64,000 bases of DNA, from NCBI RefSeq assembly GCF_039982735.1, contig NZ_JBDWXV010000022.1, positions 35,679 to 99,678 on the forward strand, written 5' to 3'. Positions 25,226 through 34,038 of the stretch are shown in pieces. The stretch's first letter is position 1. Each line of letters begins with the position of its first letter. The position numbers and the translations under genes were made by a program. The notes under the pieces were generated by a model. That model ran no database searches and was not told where the DNA came from. It saw only the letters and a program-made list of their open reading frames with translations. The DNA is from Saccharospirillum sp039982735 (GTDB lineage Bacteria; Pseudomonadota; Gammaproteobacteria; Pseudomonadales; Natronospirillaceae).

Positions 25226-28200
25226 GTGTCCGCTCAATTTGTACATCTCAGAGTTCATACCGAATATTCACTGGTCGACGGCCTGATTCGCCCCAAGGCG
25301 TTGGTGCAGGCGGCGCTCAAGCAGGGGATGCCGGCGGTCGCGATCACAGACATCACCAACTTTTTCGGGCTGATCAAGTTTTACAATGCGGCACTGGGTG
25401 CGGGCATCAAGCCCTTACTGGGGGCTGATCTTTGGGTGGAGAACCCGGCAGATGCGACAGCGCCGTTCCGGATGACGGTGCTGTCACAAAACGCCCAGGG
25501 TTACCGCAACCTGACCGAGCTGATTTCCGAGGCGTATCAGACGCACCAGGTACATGACCGCGCTGTGATTAAAGCGGAGTGGATTAAGGCGAAAAACGAG
25601 GGGCTGATCCTGCTCAGCGGTGGTCGCTTTGGTGACGTCGGTGAGGCGCTGAGCCGTGGCAAGGCGGATGTTGCGGGAGAACTGGCCCGGCACTGGCAGG
25701 CGATCTTTGGCGATCGCTATTACCTGGAGCTGCAACGCACCGGGCGTGACCAGGACGAAGTCATCGTGCAGGGCAGTCTGTTGCTGGCGCGCGAGCTCGA
25801 CATTGCCGTGGTGGCCACCAACGACGTCATGTTTCTGACTCAGGATGACTTCGACGCCCATGAAGCCCGGGTCTGTATCAACGACGGTGTGACGGTTGAC
25901 GACCCCAAGCGGGCTCGCCGTTACTCCGACCAGCAATACCTGAAAAGTGCTGACGAGATGGCGGAGCTTTTCTCCGATCTGCCTGAAGCCATCGATAATA
26001 GCCTGCTGATTGCAGAGCGGTGTTCGACAACGGTAAAACTGGGCGAGTACTTCCTGCCGGATTACCCCATCCCCGATGGCATGACCATGGATGAGTACTT
26101 CCGCCAGCTGAGTTTTGAAGGCCTGGAGCGTCGTCTGTCGGTCAGCCTGAAGAAGGACGATCCTGAGTACGCCAGCAAGCACGCCGACTACGTCACCCGG
26201 CTCGAATTCGAACTGAATATCATCATTCAGATGGGCTTTCCCGGTTACTTTCTGATCGTGATGGACTTTATTCGCTGGGCCAAAGAGCACGATATTCCGG
26301 TTGGGCCGGGCCGGGGTTCGGGTGCCGGCTCACTGGTCGCCTATTCGCTCGATATTACCGACCTGGACCCGCTGGAATACGATCTGCTGTTCGAACGCTT
26401 CCTGAACCCGGAGCGGGTGTCGATGCCCGACTTCGACGTCGACTTTTGCATGGAAAAGCGCGATCGCGTTATTCAGTATGTGGCCGATCAGTATGGTCGC
26501 CAGGCGGTGTCCCAGATCGTTACTTTCGGTACCCTGGCTGCCAAGGCCGTGGTGCGCGACGTTGCCCGCGTGCAGGGCAAGGCCTATGGTCTGGCTGACC
26601 GAATATCCAAGCTGATTCCCGCTGACCCGGGTATGACGCTGACCAAGGCCATAGACGATGTCGCCGAGCTCAAGGAGTTTCTGGCTGATGACGAAGAAGG
26701 CATGGAAATCTGGGAGATGGCGCTCAAGCTCGAGGGCATAACCCGCCAGACCGGCAAGCACGCCGGGGGCGTGGTAATCGCGCCTACCAAGCTGACTGAT
26801 TTCTCGCCTTTGTTGTGCGAAGAAGATGGTACCGGCCTGGTTACCCAGTACGATAAAAACGACGTTGAATCCGCTGGCCTGGTCAAGTTCGACTTTCTCG
26901 GGCTGCGCACCCTGACGATCATCGACTGGGCGCTGAAAATCATTAACCCCAGACTGGCCGCCAAGGGTCAGCCCGCCATCGACATCGCGCATATTCCGCT
27001 CGACGACGAACCCTCGTTTCAGTTGTTGCAGAAAGCCCACACCACGGCGGTGTTCCAGCTTGAATCGCGCGGTATGAAAGACCTGATTAAACGGCTGAAG
27101 CCCGACTGTCTGGAAGACATGATCGCCCTGGTGGCCCTGTTCCGGCCGGGCCCGCTGCAATCGGGCATGGTGGATAACTTCATCAACCGGAAACACGAAC
27201 GCGAGGAAATGGCCTACCCGGATCCGCAGTATCAGCACGAATGGCTGAAGCCGATTCTTGCGCCAACCTACGGCATCATCCTGTATCAGGAGCAGGTGAT
27301 GCAGATCGCCCAGGAACTGGCGGGCTATACACTCGGCGGCGCCGACTTGCTGCGCCGGGCGATGGGCAAGAAAAAGCCAGAGGAGATGGCGAAGCAGCGT
27401 GAAGTCTTCGCCGCTGGTGCAGCGTCCAAAGGTGTCGATGCGGAGCTGGCGACCAAGATTTTTGATCTGGTGGAAAAGTTTGCGGGTTACGGCTTCAACA
27501 AATCGCATTCGGCTGCCTATGCGTTGGTGTCTTATCAGACGCTCTGGCTCAAGGCGCATTACCCGGCCGCTTTTATGGCCGCGACCATGTCGTCGGAACT
27601 GGATAACACCGACAAAGTCGTTATCTTCATCGAAGACTGCCGGCAACTGGGCATCGACGTGCTGCCGCCAGATGTGAACGCCGGTGATTACATGTTCACG
27701 GTGAACGAAAACGACCAGATCATCTACGGCCTGGGGGCGATCAAGGGGGTCGGCGAAGGCCCGGTAGAGGCGATCGTCGCCGCCCGGTCAAACGGCGGGC
27801 CCTTTACCGACCTGTTCGACTTCTGCGAGCGCGTCGACAGTCGCAAGGTAAACAAGCGGTGCATCGAAGCGCTGATCAAGGCCGGCGCACTGGACCGGTT
27901 GGCCCCGCACCGGGCCATGCTGCTGGCCGCCATGGAAGATGCGGTACGCACGGCTGAGCAGTCGGCCAGCAATCAGGCCGCTGGCATGATCGATTTGTTC
28001 AACGACTTGCAGGTGGAAAGCCAGAAAGCGCCCTATGCGCCCTATGAGCAGGTGATGCAGCATTCGTTGAAAGAGCGTCTGATGGGCGAGAAAGAAACGC
28101 TTGGCCTGTACCTGACGGGCCACCCGATCGACGAATACGAATCGGAAGTCAACAAGATCGCCTCAATGCGCCTTGGCGAGCTCGATATGCCGCCGGAAGA

Positions 28201-28735
28201 GCTGCGTCGCTTGCGCAAGCAGACGAAAACCCTGGCTGGCCTGGTGCTCGGTGTTCGCACCCGCCAGACCCAGCGCGGCGATACCATGGCCATTGTCTCG
28301 CTGGACGACCGGACCGGACGCATCGAAATGACGCTGTTCGGAGAAGACTATCAGCGTTTCAAACCGTTGCTGGAGCCGGACCAGGTGATCTTCGTCGAAG
28401 CTGAGATTGGCTGGGACGATTACGCCGAACGGGCCCGAATCCGCGCACAAAACATATACACCCTGGCCCAGGCACGCCAGGAGCTGATTCGCGGCATTGA
28501 GTTTCGGGTCACTGAAGCTCAAACGCAGGATTTCCTCAAACGGTTGAACGATCTGGTACGCAGCGACCTGGAAGACGGGCAGGGCACACCGGTCTGGATC
28601 AGTTACGAATCCCGGGTGGCCCAGGGCCAGGTGCGGCTGAACCCGGCCCACCGGATTCCGTTGGAAGACGAGGTATTGCACCGCATTCGACAGACCTTTG
28701 ATGATTCGGCCTACCGGTTTCGCTATCAGGACTGA
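25226..28735 (+). CDS. dnaE: DNA polymerase III alpha subunit
   Basis: Catalytic subunit of the replicative polymerase. The 1169-residue product has an N-terminal PHP domain (FVHLRVHTEYSLVDGL), the palm with GPGRGSGAGSLVAY and PDFDVDFC (catalytic D402 and D404), the MGKKKPEEMAKQR thumb/finger region, a helix-hairpin-helix (about 835-900) and an OB fold near 985-1070. Length and order match the DnaE1 type of gammaproteobacteria. The start is GTG 25226 with GAAGGAG upstream; it lies in the usual rnhB-dnaE-accA order. Confidence 0.97.
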   Translation: MSAQFVHLRVHTEYSLVDGLIRPKALVQAALKQGMPAVAITDITNFFGLIKFYNAALGAGIKPLLGADLWVENPADATAPFRMTVLSQNAQGYRNLTELISEAYQTHQVHDRAVIKAEWIKAKNEGLILLSGGRFGDVGEALSRGKADVAGELARHWQAIFGDRYYLELQRTGRDQDEVIVQGSLLLARELDIAVVATNDVMFLTQDDFDAHEARVCINDGVTVDDPKRARRYSDQQYLKSADEMAELFSDLPEAIDNSLLIAERCSTTVKLGEYFLPDYPIPDGMTMDEYFRQLSFEGLERRLSVSLKKDDPEYASKHADYVTRLEFELNIIIQMGFPGYFLIVMDFIRWAKEHDIPVGPGRGSGAGSLVAYSLDITDLDPLEYDLLFERFLNPERVSMPDFDVDFCMEKRDRVIQYVADQYGRQAVSQIVTFGTLAAKAVVRDVARVQGKAYGLADRISKLIPADPGMTLTKAIDDVAELKEFLADDEEGMEIWEMALKLEGITRQTGKHAGGVVIAPTKLTDFSPLLCEEDGTGLVTQYDKNDVESAGLVKFDFLGLRTLTIIDWALKIINPRLAAKGQPAIDIAHIPLDDEPSFQLLQKAHTTAVFQLESRGMKDLIKRLKPDCLEDMIALVALFRPGPLQSGMVDNFINRKHEREEMAYPDPQYQHEWLKPILAPTYGIILYQEQVMQIAQELAGYTLGGADLLRRAMGKKKPEEMAKQREVFAAGAASKGVDAELATKIFDLVEKFAGYGFNKSHSAAYALVSYQTLWLKAHYPAAFMAATMSSELDNTDKVVIFIEDCRQLGIDVLPPDVNAGDYMFTVNENDQIIYGLGAIKGVGEGPVEAIVAARSNGGPFTDLFDFCERVDSRKVNKRCIEALIKAGALDRLAPHRAMLLAAMEDAVRTAEQSASNQAAGMIDLFNDLQVESQKAPYAPYEQVMQHSLKERLMGEKETLGLYLTGHPIDEYESEVNKIASMRLGELDMPPEELRRLRKQTKTLAGLVLGVRTRQTQRGDTMAIVSLDDRTGRIEMTLFGEDYQRFKPLLEPDQVIFVEAEIGWDDYAERARIRAQNIYTLAQARQELIRGIEFRVTEAQTQDFLKRLNDLVRSDLEDGQGTPVWISYESRVAQGQVRLNPAHRIPLEDEVLHRIRQTFDDSAYRFRYQD

Positions 28736-28802
28736 TTCGAGCGGTCGCGTGGAACAAAAATCTGTGGCTCAATTTCGGGAGGTTGGCAGTCCTTTGGTGC
28801 CA

Positions 28803-28845
28803 TGAGTCCGTGTCAGGTACCCCCGGCACCTGACACTCAGTTTGT
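28803..28845 (+). terminator. Palindrome after dnaE, possible terminator
   Basis: GTGTCAGGT (28810-28818) and ACCTGACAC (28828-28836) form a perfect 9-bp stem with a C-rich loop; TCAGTTTG follows, so the T-run is short. TGAGT/ACTCA flanks extend the symmetry imperfectly. Confidence 0.5.
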
Positions 28846-29032
28846 TGCATACTTCGAAACTTGAACCGGTAGTAAGCGGTAACTCTGCTGATTGTTTCCG
28901 TTTGTTCAAAGCTCAATGAGGTTTGATACGCTTGCTCAATGGCAGTCGGCCCATTAGGCTGATTGCAACATTGAATTGAACCGCCTGGGGTGTATGGCGG
29001 TCCTGAATGGCAAGGTCAGCCCTGATAGACGG

Positions 29033-29061
29033 TTGACGTTGCTGCCCAGCCTGCTTTACTT
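29033..29061 (+). promoter_or_regulatory. Possible accA promoter
   Basis: TTGACG (29033-29038) followed after 17 nt by TTACTT (29056-29061), about 50 nt before the accA start. Good -35, weak -10. Confidence 0.4.
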
Positions 29062-29112
29062 GGCGCTTGGCGGACACGCAGTACACCATTGACGGCACAC
29101 TAGGGAAACGGC

Positions 29113-30069
29113 ATGAATCCAGATTACTTGGAATTTGAACAACCCATTGCAGACCTGATTGCCAAAATCGAAGAATTGCGACTGGTTGGCAACCGCAATG
29201 ATCTCAACATTTCAGGCGAAATCGAAAAGCTGAACGCCCAGTCGATCAAGCTGACCGAGCAGATCTTTTCCAACCTCACCTCCTGGCAGGTTTCCCAGCT
29301 GGCGCGTCATCCCAAGCGCCCTTACACGCTCGATTACATCAATCACGTCTTTACCGACTGGGATGAGCTCCATGGCGACCGTCATTACGGCGACGATGCT
29401 GCCATCGTATCCGGCGTTGCCCGGTTGAATGAAGAGCCGGTGCTGGTGGTTGGCCACCAGAAGGGCCGGGATGTCAAAGAAAAGGTACGCCGCAACTTCG
29501 GCATGCCCAAGCCTGAAGGCTATCGCAAGGCACTGCGCCTGATGCAAATGGCGGAGCGTTTCAAAATGCCGGTCCTGACCTTTATCGATACCCCGGGTGC
29601 CTACCCCGGTATTGGCGCTGAAGAGCGTGGTCAGAGTGAGGCGATTGCCTACAATCTGTTAAAACTGTCGTCCCTGAAAACGCCGATCATTTCAACGGTT
29701 GTTGGAGAGGGCGGTTCCGGCGGGGCACTGGCGATTGGGGTTTGCGATCACCTGAACATGCTGCAATACAGCACCTATTCGGTTATTTCCCCGGAAGGCT
29801 GTGCCTCTATTTTGTGGAAGACGGCGGAGCGGGCCTCCGATGCGGCCGAAGCCATGGGCATTACCGCGCCAAAATTGCGTGAACTGGGCTTGGTGGATAC
29901 CGTTATCAAAGAACCTCTGGGCGGCGCGCACCGCAACCCCGAAGCCATGGCGGCCGACCTGCGCCACGCGCTCATCGGCCAGCTGGATAAGCTGCGCGGT
30001 GTTGCGCTGGACGACCTCCTGGAAAACCGTTACAAGCGCCTGATGTCGTTCGGGCTCGAAACGGCCTGA
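29113..30069 (+). CDS. accA: Acetyl-CoA carboxylase carboxyltransferase subunit alpha
   Basis: Alpha half of the carboxyltransferase that moves the carboxyl group from biotin on AccB to acetyl-CoA, making malonyl-CoA. The 318-residue product begins MNPDYLEFEQPIADLIAKIEELR and contains DWDELHGDRHYGDDAAIV and the oxyanion-hole region TVVGEGGSGGALAIGVCDHLNM. It lies downstream of dnaE as in E. coli and ends before a terminator at 30102-30131. Confidence 0.98.
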   Translation: MNPDYLEFEQPIADLIAKIEELRLVGNRNDLNISGEIEKLNAQSIKLTEQIFSNLTSWQVSQLARHPKRPYTLDYINHVFTDWDELHGDRHYGDDAAIVSGVARLNEEPVLVVGHQKGRDVKEKVRRNFGMPKPEGYRKALRLMQMAERFKMPVLTFIDTPGAYPGIGAEERGQSEAIAYNLLKLSSLKTPIISTVVGEGGSGGALAIGVCDHLNMLQYSTYSVISPEGCASILWKTAERASDAAEAMGITAPKLRELGLVDTVIKEPLGGAHRNPEAMAADLRHALIGQLDKLRGVALDDLLENRYKRLMSFGLETA

Positions 30070-30101
30070 CTCGAAACTGGCCTGCAAAGCAACTAAGCTG
30101 T

Positions 30102-30131
30102 CTAAGGCGGCGTCGGGCGACGCCGTTTTAG
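30102..30131 (+). terminator. accA terminator
   Basis: GGCGTC / GACGCC stem (30109-30124) within CTAA...TTAG outer pairing, followed by GTTTTAG. Confidence 0.7.
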
Positions 30132-30220
30132 CTTTGGTCTGCTACCGGTCGCTATTCGTATTATCGGAACGGCTCCGGTCGCCAAAGCCCGGATGACAGA
30201 TCCCAGCATGGCAGAAACAG

Positions 30221-30703
30221 ATGACGGCGGCTTATTCCTTTGCGTTTCGACACTACGACCCTCTGGTCTCAGATGACATTGCGCTGTTGCTCAACCGTTA
30301 TCTTGAGGGTGCGCGCGCGCTCGAAGGGGCGCCCGCGTACCTGTTTGACGTGGTGCTACACGATGGCACCCTGATTGGCCAGATTGACCTGCGTGTGGGC
30401 GACACACCCGCCCTGGTAACCTACGCCGGGCAAATCGGGTACGGCATCGATCGCCCCTACCGAGGGCATCATTACGCCGCCAAGGCCTGCGAGCTGATTC
30501 GAACGGTAGCACTCGATCACGGCATGGCTGAACTCTGGATAACCTGCAACCCCGACAACATCGCTTCTGTGCGCACCTGCGAACGCATTGGTGCCCGCTT
30601 CGTTGAGCGGGTGTCGGTGCCTCGTGGTACCGAACTGTGGCGTCGCGGAGACCGCGAGAAATTGCGCTATCGCTGGGGTCTGGCCGACACGGATATCGCA
30701 TGA
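30221..30703 (+). CDS. GNAT-family N-acetyltransferase (RimJ/RimL type)
   Basis: The 160-residue product has the GNAT fold: a beta-strand pair IGQIDLRVG, then YAGQIGYGIDRPYRGHHYAAKACELI, where PYRGHHYA is the acetyl-CoA pyrophosphate loop (Q/RxxGxG/A type), and a C-terminal CNPDNIASVRTCERIGARFVERV typical of the RimJ/RimL subgroup. The substrate is unknown; this subgroup includes ribosomal-protein and tRNA-related acetylases as well as small-molecule acetylases. Its stop overlaps the tilS start (ATGA, 30700-30703), so both are translated together. Confidence 0.88.
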   Translation: MTAAYSFAFRHYDPLVSDDIALLLNRYLEGARALEGAPAYLFDVVLHDGTLIGQIDLRVGDTPALVTYAGQIGYGIDRPYRGHHYAAKACELIRTVALDHGMAELWITCNPDNIASVRTCERIGARFVERVSVPRGTELWRRGDREKLRYRWGLADTDIA

Positions 30704-32052
30704 CTGGCAGTGGCTACACCGCCGGCGAACGGTTCGATGCCTGGTTGGCCGGCTGTACTGAACGACCGGTCTTTGTTGGCTACAGTGGCGGTGTAGACTC
30801 GCATCTGGTCTTGCAAGAACTCTGTCTGCGCCTTCCTCCCGGAGACGTCATTGCCTTGCACATCAATCACGGACTTAGCACCCTTGCCGATGACTGGCAA
30901 GCACATTGCCAACAACAATGTGCTCAGCTTGGTTGTGGCTTTGAAGCCTATTCGGTGTCGGTAAATGCCAGTGGCGAGGGTCTGGAAGCGGCAGCCCGGC
31001 AGGAGCGCTATCGTATTTTTCTTGAGCGGGTACCCCGGGGCTGCAGCCTCTGGCTCGGGCATCACCTCGATGATCAACTCGAAACCTTTATGCTGCGATT
31101 GCTGCGGGGCAGTGGTCTGACTGGCCTGTCGGCCATGTCGGATCAAACGTATCGGCAACAGAGGCTGATCTTGCGCCCCCTGCTGACGACCTCTCGGGAA
31201 ACCATCGAGAACCGGGCCCGGCAGCTGGGCTTGCACTGGATAACCGACGACAGCAACAGCGATGTAAGGTTTGATCGCAATTTTCTGCGTCAGCAGGTAT
31301 TGCCGCTCATTGCCACACGCTGGCCCCATTACCGTCAGACGCTGGCAAGGTCACTCGGTCACCTCGATCAGGCTGCCCGTGAACAGCAACGCCAGCTTGA
31401 CCTTGAGCTTGAGCATCGCCTGGCCCATGACGGCGCCCTGAAAGCCGTGCAGCTGGACGACTGGTCAGCGGAACAGATGCAGGCACTGATTCACCGTTGG
31501 CTGTACCGGCAGAATGTAAGATCGCCCAGCGAAGCAGCACTGCAACGCATCGTCAGCGAAGTGGTCAATGCCCGGGTGGATGCCCAACCTGAAGTCGCTC
31601 TGGGCAACGGCTCAGTCCGGCGTTTTCGAACGGCCTTGTACTGGGTTCCGAACCGGGTAGAGCCGTCTGACGCACCCTGCGATGTCAGTGAAGATTGGCA
31701 GCACTGGCCCGGTGTTGGTTGGCTGCGAGTACGACGCGCTGCAGACGGACCCGGACGGATCCGGGGCGATCCGGCCAGCTGGCGCTGGCAATTACGCCAG
31801 GGCGGTGAATCATTGTGGCCAGCCGGGCGCTCGGCGCGGCGGGATCTGAAACGCCTGTTGCAGGAATACCGGCTGCCCCCCTGGCAGCGCGACCGGGTGC
31901 CGCTGTTGTTTTCCGGCGACCAGCTCATTGCCGTTGCCAACCTGGCCGTGGACCTTGCCTGGCAGGCAGAGTCCGGAGAGGCTGGCTGGGTGGTAGACTG
32001 GCAATCATCCAAACCGCCGGGACTGTCCCTACACAGCGATGGCGACGATTAA
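30700..32052 (+). CDS. tilS: tRNA(Ile)-lysidine synthetase
   Basis: Changes C34 of tRNA-Ile(CAU) to lysidine so it reads AUA; essential. The 450-residue product has the PP-loop YSGGVDSHLVL (S29-S34), ALHINHGLS, LGHHLDDQLETFMLRLLRGSGLTGLSAM (the typical TilS catalytic region, given here only as landmarks) and C-terminal TilS domains (about 230-310 and 360-435). The start at 30700 gives an N-terminus of typical length and overlaps the GNAT stop; an in-frame ATG at 30637 lies inside that gene. Confidence 0.95.
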   Translation: MTGSGYTAGERFDAWLAGCTERPVFVGYSGGVDSHLVLQELCLRLPPGDVIALHINHGLSTLADDWQAHCQQQCAQLGCGFEAYSVSVNASGEGLEAAARQERYRIFLERVPRGCSLWLGHHLDDQLETFMLRLLRGSGLTGLSAMSDQTYRQQRLILRPLLTTSRETIENRARQLGLHWITDDSNSDVRFDRNFLRQQVLPLIATRWPHYRQTLARSLGHLDQAAREQQRQLDLELEHRLAHDGALKAVQLDDWSAEQMQALIHRWLYRQNVRSPSEAALQRIVSEVVNARVDAQPEVALGNGSVRRFRTALYWVPNRVEPSDAPCDVSEDWQHWPGVGWLRVRRAADGPGRIRGDPASWRWQLRQGGESLWPAGRSARRDLKRLLQEYRLPPWQRDRVPLLFSGDQLIAVANLAVDLAWQAESGEAGWVVDWQSSKPPGLSLHSDGDD

Positions 32053-32226
32053 AGATTGAGGCAGTGAGGCTTTTTTGCTAATCTGGCCTCCCATCTTAAG
32101 TCGCACAAATTCCCACACCCGCAACACGTCTTATGGCCAGTCAAAATGCCATCGGGCGGGCTTTTGCGTTGTGTTGGGGGGTTGCTTGCGGCAGACCAAC
32201 TTTGCGACTATCGGATGGGATCTATT

Positions 32227-33849
32227 ATGACGCGTTATATTTTTGTCACCGGCGGTGTGGTGTCTTCTCTTGGCAAGGGCATCGCTTCAGCCTCGCTGGG
32301 CGCCATCCTTCAGGCGCGGGGGCTGTCGGTGACGATGCTCAAGCTGGATCCCTACATCAACGTTGACCCGGGTACCATGAGCCCGTTTCAGCACGGTGAA
32401 GTCTTCGTGACCGAAGACGGCGCTGAAACCGACCTCGACCTTGGCCACTACGAACGCTTTGTGCGCACTACCATGACCCGGCGCAACAACTTCACCACCG
32501 GCCGAATCTATCAGGATGTACTGCGTAAAGAGCGCCGTGGCGATTACCTCGGCGGTACCGTTCAGGTTATTCCGCACATCACCGATGAAATCAAACGCCG
32601 CGTTATTGAAGGCGCCGGTGATGCCGATGTCGCCCTGGTGGAAGTGGGTGGCACCGTGGGCGATATCGAATCGCTGCCGTTTCTTGAAGCCGTGCGCCAG
32701 CTGAAGGTTGAACTGGGCAGTCGCCGGGCACTGTCGATGCACCTGACGCTCGTGCCTTACATCGCCACCGCCGGTGAAGTGAAAACCAAACCCACTCAGC
32801 ATTCGGTAAAAGAGCTGCGCACCATCGGTCTGCAGCCCGACATCCTGGTGTGTCGCTCCGAACGCCCGATTGGCAAGAGCGAACTGCGCAAAATATCCCT
32901 GTTTACCAACGTCGAAGAGCGCGCCGTTATCCCCCTGCCGGATGCCGATACCATCTACCGCATTCCCGGTATGCTGCACCGTTCGGGACTGGACGATATT
33001 GTCGTTGAAAAATTCGGTCTGGAGTGCCCGCAGCCGGATTTAGCCGACTGGGAAGACGTCACCGATCGCAAACTCAACCCGGATGGTGAAGTCACTATCG
33101 CCATGGTCGGCAAGTACATGGAATTGCTGGATGCCTATAAATCGCTGATCGAAGCCATCGATCACGCCGGCATCCGGTCGCGGACCAAGGTCAACATCCG
33201 CTTTATCGACGCCGAAGAAGTCGAGAAACAAGGCACCGAGTGCCTGGCCGGTGTGCAGGGATTGCTGGTGCCGGGTGGCTTTGGTTACCGGGGCGTGGAA
33301 GGCAAGATTGCCACTGCGCAGTACGCCCGTGAGAACAAAATCCCTTACCTTGGCATCTGCCTGGGCATGCAAGTCGCCGTTATCGAATACGCCCGCAACG
33401 TCGCGGGATTCGACGGGGCGCATTCCACTGAATTTGATCGCCAGACCCGCCACCCTGTGGTCGGTCTGATTACCGAATGGATTGAAGCCGACGGCAAGAA
33501 AGTCGAACGCGATGACAAAACCGACCTTGGCGGCACCATGCGGCTGGGCGGACAGGAGTGCATGCTAACCGAAGGCTCCCGTTCAGAAGCCTGCTATGGC
33601 AAGCCGCGTATTGTTGAACGGCACCGCCATCGCTACGAAGTGAATAACCATTATGTAGAAGACTTACAAAAATCGGGTCTGATCATCGCCGGTCGTTCAG
33701 TTGACGGGGCCCTGGTTGAAATCATTGAAGTGCCCGATCATCCCTGGTTTGTAGCCTGCCAGTTTCACCCCGAATTTACCTCTACGCCCCGTGATGGCCA
33801 CGGTTTGTTCAGTGGTTTCATTGGCGCCGTGCGCGCTATGGCGAAGTAA
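32227..33849 (+). CDS. pyrG: CTP synthase
   Basis: Converts UTP to CTP with glutamine as nitrogen donor. The 540-residue product has the N-terminal synthetase domain (MTRYIFVTGGVVSSLGKGIASASLG, cited as a landmark) and a C-terminal class I glutaminase with IPYLGICLGMQVAVIEYARN, nucleophile C378, and the FHPEFTSTP region with the catalytic His-Glu pair near 514-516. The start at 32227 gives the canonical MTRYIFVTGG; an in-frame ATG 27 codons upstream is not supported. kdsA is not found between pyrG and eno, unlike in Pseudomonas. Confidence 0.97.
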   Translation: MTRYIFVTGGVVSSLGKGIASASLGAILQARGLSVTMLKLDPYINVDPGTMSPFQHGEVFVTEDGAETDLDLGHYERFVRTTMTRRNNFTTGRIYQDVLRKERRGDYLGGTVQVIPHITDEIKRRVIEGAGDADVALVEVGGTVGDIESLPFLEAVRQLKVELGSRRALSMHLTLVPYIATAGEVKTKPTQHSVKELRTIGLQPDILVCRSERPIGKSELRKISLFTNVEERAVIPLPDADTIYRIPGMLHRSGLDDIVVEKFGLECPQPDLADWEDVTDRKLNPDGEVTIAMVGKYMELLDAYKSLIEAIDHAGIRSRTKVNIRFIDAEEVEKQGTECLAGVQGLLVPGGFGYRGVEGKIATAQYARENKIPYLGICLGMQVAVIEYARNVAGFDGAHSTEFDRQTRHPVVGLITEWIEADGKKVERDDKTDLGGTMRLGGQECMLTEGSRSEACYGKPRIVERHRHRYEVNNHYVEDLQKSGLIIAGRSVDGALVEIIEVPDHPWFVACQFHPEFTSTPRDGHGLFSGFIGAVRAMAK

Positions 33850-33888
33850 TACAGGGTGGTGAGGGGTAGCATTTGGAGGGTTTTCCCC

Positions 33889-33894
33889 TATAAT
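33889..33894 (+). promoter_or_regulatory. Probable eno promoter -10 element
   Basis: A consensus TATAAT at 33889-33894, 40 bp after pyrG and 145 bp before eno; the -35 region is not clear. Confidence 0.45.
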
Positions 33895-34038
33895 CCGGCG
33901 CTGTCCGTTTTGTAATAAAACTACATTTTTGAGCGGTCGAGACTTGGGTAAGGTCACAGCTGAAAGCCGGTGTGACTCTGCAGCAGTTAAGGCTCGGGCG
34001 CCACAACACGGCTTATTGAACAATCAGGAGAGTCACAG

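Larger units (their letters stand above)
28736..29112. other. dnaE-accA intergenic region
   Basis: This 377-bp gap has no convincing gene. It contains a strong palindrome at 28810-28836 (probable dnaE terminator or dispersed repeat) and, near the right end, a possible promoter (29033-29061) for accA. Nothing recognisable lies between them. Confidence 0.6.

Noticed and set aside
25484..27646. Two long open frames opposite dnaE (268 and 438 codons)
   Set aside because: They are antisense to a full-length, unmistakable DnaE and show no family features; they result from GC-rich codon structure.
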